Source: Dehalococcoidia bacterium (GTDB lineage Bacteria > Chloroflexota > Dehalococcoidia > SpSt-223). From it: a stretch of DNA of 64,000 nt. Location: the NCBI GenBank assembly GCA_025054935.1, contig JANWZD010000001.1, positions 451,008-515,007 on the forward strand, written 5' to 3'. This document shows positions 58,998 through 64,000 of the stretch, piece after piece. The notes beneath the pieces were generated by a model that was not told where the DNA came from, did no database searches, and was given only the letters and a program-made list of their open reading frames with translations. The position numbers and the translations under genes were made by a program. The stretch's first letter is position 1; each line of letters starts with the position of its first letter.

Positions 58998-60635
58998 ATG
59001 GCGGACGTGGCGGAGCGCATCGGAAACCGGTCAGTTCATTCCATCGACGGCCAAGGGCTGAAAGCGATACTGGCTGGCGGCGCGGCGTGGCTTGAACGGC
59101 AGGCAGCGGTGATCAACGCGCTCAACGTCTTTCCGGTGCCGGACGGCGACACCGGGACGAACATGAGCCTGACTATGCGCTCGACGCTCGGGGCGGTGGC
59201 AAATTCGCCGGAGCACCACGTCGGCCAGATCGCCGCTGCAATGGCCCGCGGCGCGCTCATGGGGGCCCGTGGCAACAGCGGAGTGATCCTTTCGCAGATC
59301 ATCCGCGGCTTCGCCAAAGCGGTCGAAGACGAACCGATGCTGGACGGCGCCGTCCTCGCCAAGGCGCTCGCCGGCGCCACGCGCACTGCCTACGCCGGCA
59401 TTGCCAAGCCGGTTGAAGGGACAATGCTAACCGTCATCCGCCGCGCGGCCGAGGAGGCACAAAGCGCCGCCGAGCGCACCTCCGACGTTGAGCAGGTGCT
59501 CGCCGCTGCGACCGAGGCCGCCCGCATCGCCGTTGCAGAGACGCCGAATCAGCTGGCGGTCCTGAAAGAAGCGGGGGTTGTCGACGCGGGAGGACAAGGC
59601 GTCTATGTCCTCCTTGACGGCGCGCTCCGCACGCTCCGCGGCGAGCAGGTCCCCGAAGTGAGCGGCGATCTCGCCACAGTGACAGTGGAGGCGCTGAGCG
59701 GCGAGCAGGCCTACGGCTACTGCACGCAGTTTCTCATCCAAGGCCAGAACCTCGATATGGCGCAGCTGCAGCGCGAGCTCGAAGCGCTCGGCGACTCCCT
59801 GATCGTGGTAGGGGATGAGACGGTGGTGCGGGTTCATCTCCACACGTTCGACCCCGGCGCTGCTCTCCAGATCGGAACTCGGGCTGGCATCCTCCGCCAA
59901 GTTTCGGTCGAGAACATGCAGCTCCAGCACGAAGATTGGAAGCAGACCCACCTCGCTGCCCTCAAGCCGGCGCCCGTGGCGGGGCTGTCGGTGGTCGCCG
60001 TCGCCGCCGGCGAGGGGTTTCGCGAACTGTTCCGCAGCCTCGGCGCCGCCCAAGTGATCACGGGCGGTCAGACCATGAACCCGAGCGCCCAAGACCTGCT
60101 CGAGGCGATCGAGGCGACCCCCACGACCGACGTCATCATCCTGCCGAATAACGAGAACATCTTCTTGACGGCAAAACAGGCGGCATCGATGACACAGCGG
60201 CGAGTCGGCATCGTCCCGACGCGGACGCTCGCCCAAGGGGTCGGCGCAATGCTCGCGATCCGCGTCGGCGAACAGTTCGAGACGAACCTCGAGGCGATGA
60301 CGGCCGCCGCCGAGGCGATCGACACGGGGGAAATCACCGTCGCCATCCGTGACGCCACCTTTGACACCATCACCATTCGGAACGGCCAAGCGATTGGGCT
60401 CCTCAACGGCCGCGTCGCCGCCGTCGGAGAGACCCTTGAGGAAGCGTTCTGGTCGCTGCTTGAGAAGATGCGGCTCGAAAGCGCCGAAGTCGTAACGCTC
60501 TACACCGGCGCGGAGGTTTCGACCGAGGCAGGGGAGAAGCTCGCTGCTCAAATCCGGGAGCGCTATCCCCACCTCCAGGTTGAAGTCGTCGAAGGCGGCC
60601 AGCCTTTTTATCACTATATCATTGCGCGCGAGTAA
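58998..60635 (+). CDS. fakA: fatty acid kinase ATP-binding subunit FakA (DAK2/DegV-partner, YloV family)
   Basis: The 545-residue protein has an N-terminal Dak2 (dihydroxyacetone kinase-like) domain with VPDGDTGTNMSLT (Asp49, Asp51) and ARGNSGVILSQI, a middle linker and a C-terminal DegV-like pair of domains, the FakA_N/FakA_C architecture. FakA binds ATP and phosphorylates fatty acids held by FakB, for incorporation into phospholipid. ATG at 58998 is chosen; a GTG at 58980 is also in frame. FakB-like DegV and recG follow, the order known from Firmicutes (yloV with recG). Confidence 0.93.
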   Translation: MADVAERIGNRSVHSIDGQGLKAILAGGAAWLERQAAVINALNVFPVPDGDTGTNMSLTMRSTLGAVANSPEHHVGQIAAAMARGALMGARGNSGVILSQIIRGFAKAVEDEPMLDGAVLAKALAGATRTAYAGIAKPVEGTMLTVIRRAAEEAQSAAERTSDVEQVLAAATEAARIAVAETPNQLAVLKEAGVVDAGGQGVYVLLDGALRTLRGEQVPEVSGDLATVTVEALSGEQAYGYCTQFLIQGQNLDMAQLQRELEALGDSLIVVGDETVVRVHLHTFDPGAALQIGTRAGILRQVSVENMQLQHEDWKQTHLAALKPAPVAGLSVVAVAAGEGFRELFRSLGAAQVITGGQTMNPSAQDLLEAIEATPTTDVIILPNNENIFLTAKQAASMTQRRVGIVPTRTLAQGVGAMLAIRVGEQFETNLEAMTAAAEAIDTGEITVAIRDATFDTITIRNGQAIGLLNGRVAAVGETLEEAFWSLLEKMRLESAEVVTLYTGAEVSTEAGEKLAAQIRERYPHLQVEVVEGGQPFYHYIIARE

Positions 60636-60657
60636 GACGCGCAGCAGGGAGGAGCGC

Positions 60658-61506
60658 ATGGTTGTCCGCATTGTGACCGATAGCACCTCAGACCTCCCCA
60701 AAGATCTCGCGCAGTCACTCGGGATTGAAGTCGTGCCGCTGAAGGTGCTGTTCGGTGAGGAAACCCTGCGCGACGGGATCGACATCGACGAGCAGAGCTT
60801 TTATCGTCGGCTCGTCGCGTCGAAAACGAATCCGACGACCTCCCAGCCGACACCGGGCGAGTTTGAAGAGGTGTATCGCCGGCTCGGCGCTTCCGGCGAC
60901 CCGATCTGCGTTATCACGATCTCGAGCAAGCTGAGCGGCACGTACAGTTCAGCGATCACGGCTAAGGGGATGGTCGAGCCCGATCTCCGGGTGGAGGTCG
61001 TTGACTCGCTGCTCGTCTCGATGGCGCTTGGGCTGGTCGCGATCCGTGCCGCCAAAGCGGCGCAGAGCGGCGCGAGCCTCGAGGAGTGTGTCGCGATCGC
61101 CAAAGAGACCTCAGCGAAGACGGAAATCCTGTTCCTCGTTGACACGCTCGAATACCTGAGGCGCGGCGGCCGCATCGGCGGGGCGCGCGCCTTTCTCGGC
61201 ACGCTTCTCAATATCAAGCCGATCCTCGGGCTGAAGGATGGCGAAGTCACCGCCGTTGAACGGGCACGCACGCGCCAGCGCGGGATCGACCGGCTGTACG
61301 AGTGGGCAGCTGCCAAAACGGGGGTGTCCGCGCTCTGCGTTCTCGCCTCGCCGCCGCTCGATGACGCCAAGACCTTGGCCGGCCGGCTGCGCGCCCACTT
61401 CGCCGACGTCCCCCTCTATGAAGGCGTGCTTGGGCCAGTTGTCGGAACGCACGCCGGTCCCGGGGTTGTTGGGGTCGCCGTCTATACGGGGCCGCGGTTC
61501 GACTAG
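60658..61506 (+). CDS. fakB: DegV-family fatty-acid-binding protein (FakB-like)
   Basis: The 282-residue protein starts VVRIVTDSTSDLPKDLA, the DegV signature, then VPLKVLFGEETLRDG, a fatty-acid carboxylate-binding segment in TSQPTPGEF and ISSKLSGTYSSA, and GPVVGTHAGPGVVGVAV at the end. It binds a fatty acid and presents it to FakA for phosphorylation. ATG at 60658 follows GGGAGGAGCGC, 22 nt after the fakA stop; a clear operon partner. Confidence 0.95.
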   Translation: MVVRIVTDSTSDLPKDLAQSLGIEVVPLKVLFGEETLRDGIDIDEQSFYRRLVASKTNPTTSQPTPGEFEEVYRRLGASGDPICVITISSKLSGTYSSAITAKGMVEPDLRVEVVDSLLVSMALGLVAIRAAKAAQSGASLEECVAIAKETSAKTEILFLVDTLEYLRRGGRIGGARAFLGTLLNIKPILGLKDGEVTAVERARTRQRGIDRLYEWAAAKTGVSALCVLASPPLDDAKTLAGRLRAHFADVPLYEGVLGPVVGTHAGPGVVGVAVYTGPRFD

Positions 61507-61646
61507 CGCTGCAATGCCGAAGACGTCGAGAGCAGCGCGCCCCTTCGGGTATGTCGCTTCGGAGGAGGAGCCGCTCCCGATGAACGGCGCTCGCAAATCT
61601 GGCCTCGCATCGACCCCATCCTCTTGGGTTGTCCGCCGCGACCGGG
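61507..61646. other. spacer before recG
   Basis: A 46-codon ATG frame (61513-61653) ends near the recG start, but its composition is Arg/Ser/Pro-rich and it has no ribosome site, so it is not called. Confidence 0.4.
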
Positions 61647-61652
61647 CACAAT
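61647..61652 (+). promoter_or_regulatory. weak leaderless-type -10 box CACAAT before recG
   Basis: CACAAT, AGAAAGC (7 nt), GTG at 61660. Two positions match the key A and T of a -10 box. It is the weakest of the leaderless candidates. Confidence 0.35.
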
Positions 61653-61659
61653 AGAAAGC

Positions 61660-64000
61660 GTGACAATCGCTTCCCCAACCGATGTGCTCCGCCAGATCCT
61701 CGAGATCCTCGAGCGCGAGCGGCGCGAGGGCTGCCGCAATCGCCTCGTGCTCGGCGGCCTCGACCGCTACCTCGCCGTCTGGCTCCCTCGGCTCGCGCGG
61801 TCGCTTCCCCCACGCGCGCAGGAGGATATCGCCGAGTTTCCCTTCCGCGCCTATGCGGAAACCCCGCCGGCGGAGCGGCCGCAGTGGCTCACTGAGGTGG
61901 CCGCCTGGCTGCGCGAAACGGCGCAGCCGCGCGCCGCCCCTCCTCCTCGTCCTCGAGCAGCCCGCGCGGCTCGCGCGATGCCGCCGCCCTCAGACAGCAT
62001 TACGCTCGAGACGCCGATCAGCGCCCTGCGGGGGTTCGACCGGCGGGTCATCCCGGCATTCCGCCGCCTTGGGGTGGAGACGGTGCGCGATGTGCTGCTC
62101 TTCTTCCCCCACCGTCATCTCGACCGGCGCGCTGTTGTGCCTATCCGCGACCTCAGCCTCGGCACCGATGCGACCATCCTCGTGACGATCTGGGAGCTTG
62201 CCGAGCGCGTGATCGGGCCGGGCCGCCAGCTCGTCGAGGCGACCGTGAGCGACGCGAGCGGGACGCTGCGCGCGCGTTGGTTCAACCAACCGTGGGTGGC
62301 GCGCACGGTACGGCCAGGCTCGCGCTGGCTGTTGTCCGGGCGCGTCGAGTCGTTCAAGGGGCGGCTGGAGCTGACCGTCGACGATTACGAGCCGTTCGAT
62401 GAAGAGGGAGATCGCACCCACGCCGGCCGCCTCGTTCCTGTCTATCCCCTCACCGAAGGGATCGCCCAGCGCACAGTGCGGCGGCTCGTCAAAAGCGTCG
62501 TCGAGCGCTACGCCGCTCTGCTCCCCGAACCGCTCCCGGCGGAGATCCGCCGCCAAGCGCGGCTGATGGATCGCATCCCCGCCGTCCGCGCGATGCATTA
62601 CCCCGAAACGCCGACCGAACTCGCGGACGCCAAGCGGCGCCTTGCCTTCGATGAACTGTTTATCCTCCAGCTTGGGCTGCAGCGCGCCAAAGCCGAATGG
62701 CAGCAGGCCGGCTACGCCGAGCCCATCATTGTCCCGCCTGCCCAGATCGATCAGTGGACGAACCGTCTGCCGTTCACGCTAACGACTGCCCAACGCCGCG
62801 CCCTGCAGGAGATCTTGGCCGACCTCGCCCGGGACCGCCCGATGGCCCGCTTACTCCAAGGCGATGTCGGCAGCGGCAAGACGGTGGTCGCCGCGATCGC
62901 GCTCGCCGCCGCAGTCACCGCCGGCGGACAGGGTGCCCTTCTCGCGCCGACCGAGATCCTCGCCAACCAGCATCGCGCCTCGCTTGGCCGGCTCTTTTCC
63001 CTCCTCCTCCCGCAGGCGCGGGTCGAGGTGCTGACCGGCGCCGTTCAGGGCAAGAAGCGTCAGCGCCTCCTCGACGACGTCGCTGCTGGCGAGGTCGCGC
63101 TCCTCGTCGGGACCCACGCCGTCATCCAAGAGCAGGTAACCTTCAAGCGGCTGCTCCTCGGCGTAATAGACGAGCAGCACCGCTTTGGGGTCGCGCAGCG
63201 TGCTGCCCTGCGTCACAAGGGGGTCTCCGGACAGCGTCATCCCCATATGCTGGTGATGACTGCAACCCCCATTCCCCGCACCCTTGCCCTCACGCTCTAT
63301 GGCGACCTCGACTTGTCGGTGCTCGACGAGCTGCCGCCGGGACGGCAGCCGATCCGCACCCGCCTCGTTCCTCCCGAAAAGCGGGAGCGCGCCTATCAAT
63401 TCGTGCGCGAGCAGGTGCGTCTGGGCCGGCAGGCGTATGTGATCTGCCCTTTGATCGAGGAGTCCGAGAAGATCGAGGCCAAAGCCGCGACCGCAGAGTT
63501 CGACCGCCTCCGCCACATCTTCCCCGACTTGCGGCTCGGCCTGCTCCACGGCCGGATGAAGCCGAAAGAAAAGGATGCCGTGATGATCGCCTTCCGCGAT
63601 GGCGCTATCGATGTGCTCGTCTCAACGGCGGTCGTCGAAGTCGGCATCGATGTCCCGAACGCTACCGTGATGCTGATCGAAGGCGCCGAGCGGTTCGGCC
63701 TCGCCCAGCTTCATCAGTTCCGGGGCCGGGTCGGCCGCGGGCAGGATCAGAGCTACTGCCTGCTGCTCACCGACTCCGCGCAGGAGAGCGAACGGCTGCG
63801 GATCGTGGAGCAGACCAACGACGGGTTCGCCCTCGCGGAAGAGGATCTTCGCCTGCGCGGCCCCGGCGAATTCTTCGGCGTCCGCCAGAGCGGCCTCCCA
63901 GAATTGAAAGTCGCCCGCCTTTCGGATGCCGAACTGATGGACCTCGCCCGTGAACAGGCAGAGCGGATCATCGCGACCGACCCGGGTCTCGAAGCGCCCC
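61660..64000 (+). CDS. recG: ATP-dependent DNA helicase RecG (3' end cut by window edge)
   Basis: 780 codons are visible; only the last part of the C terminus is missing. After an N-terminal extension of about 115 residues comes the wedge/OB domain (RRLGVETVRDVLLFFPHRHLD in part), then helicase motifs: Walker A GDVGSGKTV, DEQHRFG (motif II as DEQH), TATPIPRTLA (III) and QLHQFRGRVGRG (VI). RecG remodels stalled replication forks and Holliday junctions. GTG start at 61660 gives VTIASPTDVLRQ; no ribosome site is present. It follows fakA-fakB on the same strand, the neighbourhood typical of recG. Confidence 0.96.
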   Translation, partial: MTIASPTDVLRQILEILERERREGCRNRLVLGGLDRYLAVWLPRLARSLPPRAQEDIAEFPFRAYAETPPAERPQWLTEVAAWLRETAQPRAAPPPRPRAARAARAMPPPSDSITLETPISALRGFDRRVIPAFRRLGVETVRDVLLFFPHRHLDRRAVVPIRDLSLGTDATILVTIWELAERVIGPGRQLVEATVSDASGTLRARWFNQPWVARTVRPGSRWLLSGRVESFKGRLELTVDDYEPFDEEGDRTHAGRLVPVYPLTEGIAQRTVRRLVKSVVERYAALLPEPLPAEIRRQARLMDRIPAVRAMHYPETPTELADAKRRLAFDELFILQLGLQRAKAEWQQAGYAEPIIVPPAQIDQWTNRLPFTLTTAQRRALQEILADLARDRPMARLLQGDVGSGKTVVAAIALAAAVTAGGQGALLAPTEILANQHRASLGRLFSLLLPQARVEVLTGAVQGKKRQRLLDDVAAGEVALLVGTHAVIQEQVTFKRLLLGVIDEQHRFGVAQRAALRHKGVSGQRHPHMLVMTATPIPRTLALTLYGDLDLSVLDELPPGRQPIRTRLVPPEKRERAYQFVREQVRLGRQAYVICPLIEESEKIEAKAATAEFDRLRHIFPDLRLGLLHGRMKPKEKDAVMIAFRDGAIDVLVSTAVVEVGIDVPNATVMLIEGAERFGLAQLHQFRGRVGRGQDQSYCLLLTDSAQESERLRIVEQTNDGFALAEEDLRLRGPGEFFGVRQSGLPELKVARLSDAELMDLAREQAERIIATDPGLEAP

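Noticed and set aside
61513-61653. A 46-codon frame between degV and recG
   Set aside because: No ribosome site and a Ser/Arg/Pro-rich composition. It ends just before the recG start but shows no overlap geometry.
1-64000. CRISPR arrays, rRNA, tRNA, transposases and phage genes
   Set aside because: No regularly spaced repeats, no cloverleaf with a T-arm motif and no transposase or integrase motif was seen by reading the sequence. Short RNA genes could still be missed without a covariance-model search.

Overview
The window is a GC-rich bacterial chromosome segment, densely packed on both strands, with no rRNA, tRNA, CRISPR array or insertion sequence that I could find. The gene set fits a member of the Chloroflexota, possibly near the Thermomicrobia or Dehalococcoidia: an ATP-dependent DNA ligase with archaeal-type motifs, a luciferase-like (F420/FMN) oxidoreductase, CoxMSL-type molybdenum hydroxylase genes, FabI, a KtrAB potassium system, DUF2079 and DUF5671 membrane proteins, LGFP-like secreted proteins, and fakA-degV-recG in a row. 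This placement is inference from gene content; no phylogenetic marker was compared.

Layout. 1-4714: methyltransferase fragment, then an anchored GH39-like glycosidase coupled to a GT39-type glycosyltransferase. 4906-9460: a small broken secreted gene, DNA ligase, LLM oxidoreductase and enoyl-ACP reductase. 9457-15724: three large membrane proteins of GT-C type around a TolB-like lipoprotein. 16146-17852: a highly expressed-looking secreted repeat protein with its own promoters and terminator. 17862-23519: a six-gene glycan operon (GT2, GT4, methyltransferase, GT4, methyltransferase, flippase-like protein). 24770-31631: PilZ protein, aldehyde dehydrogenase, and a FAD/2Fe-2S/Mo hydroxylase operon ending in a MoaD-like protein. 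31628-39249: more glycosyltransferases, an HAD phosphatase, a methyltransferase and DUF2079. 39257-45928: KtrA/KtrB, an MFS exporter, a second flippase-like protein and a GH67-like secreted protein. 46116-55354: a small hypothetical protein, diacylglycerol kinase, P-loop kinase, glutamate-cysteine ligase, FAD oxidoreductase, UDP-sugar dehydrogenase, WecG-type transferase and a proline-rich secreted protein. 55586-64000: BrkB, a six-repeat DUF5671 protein, small proteins, FakA, FakB/DegV and RecG (cut by the edge).

The main theme is cell-envelope glycan work: about a dozen glycosyltransferases or related membrane proteins, three SAM methyltransferases inside glycan operons, two flippase-like proteins, a UDP-sugar dehydrogenase and two secreted glycosidase-like proteins. 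No single Wzx/Wzy or ABC export pathway is complete here.

The most interesting signals are regulatory. At least ten genes have a -10 hexamer (TATACT, TATAAT and close variants) ending only 6-10 nt before the start codon, which suggests leaderless mRNAs. Three envelope genes are preceded by very short open frames (9, 15 and 22 codons); two of these overlap the downstream start codon. Two promoters carry clear inverted repeats that look like operators. I did not find a defence island or another obviously new multi-gene machine.
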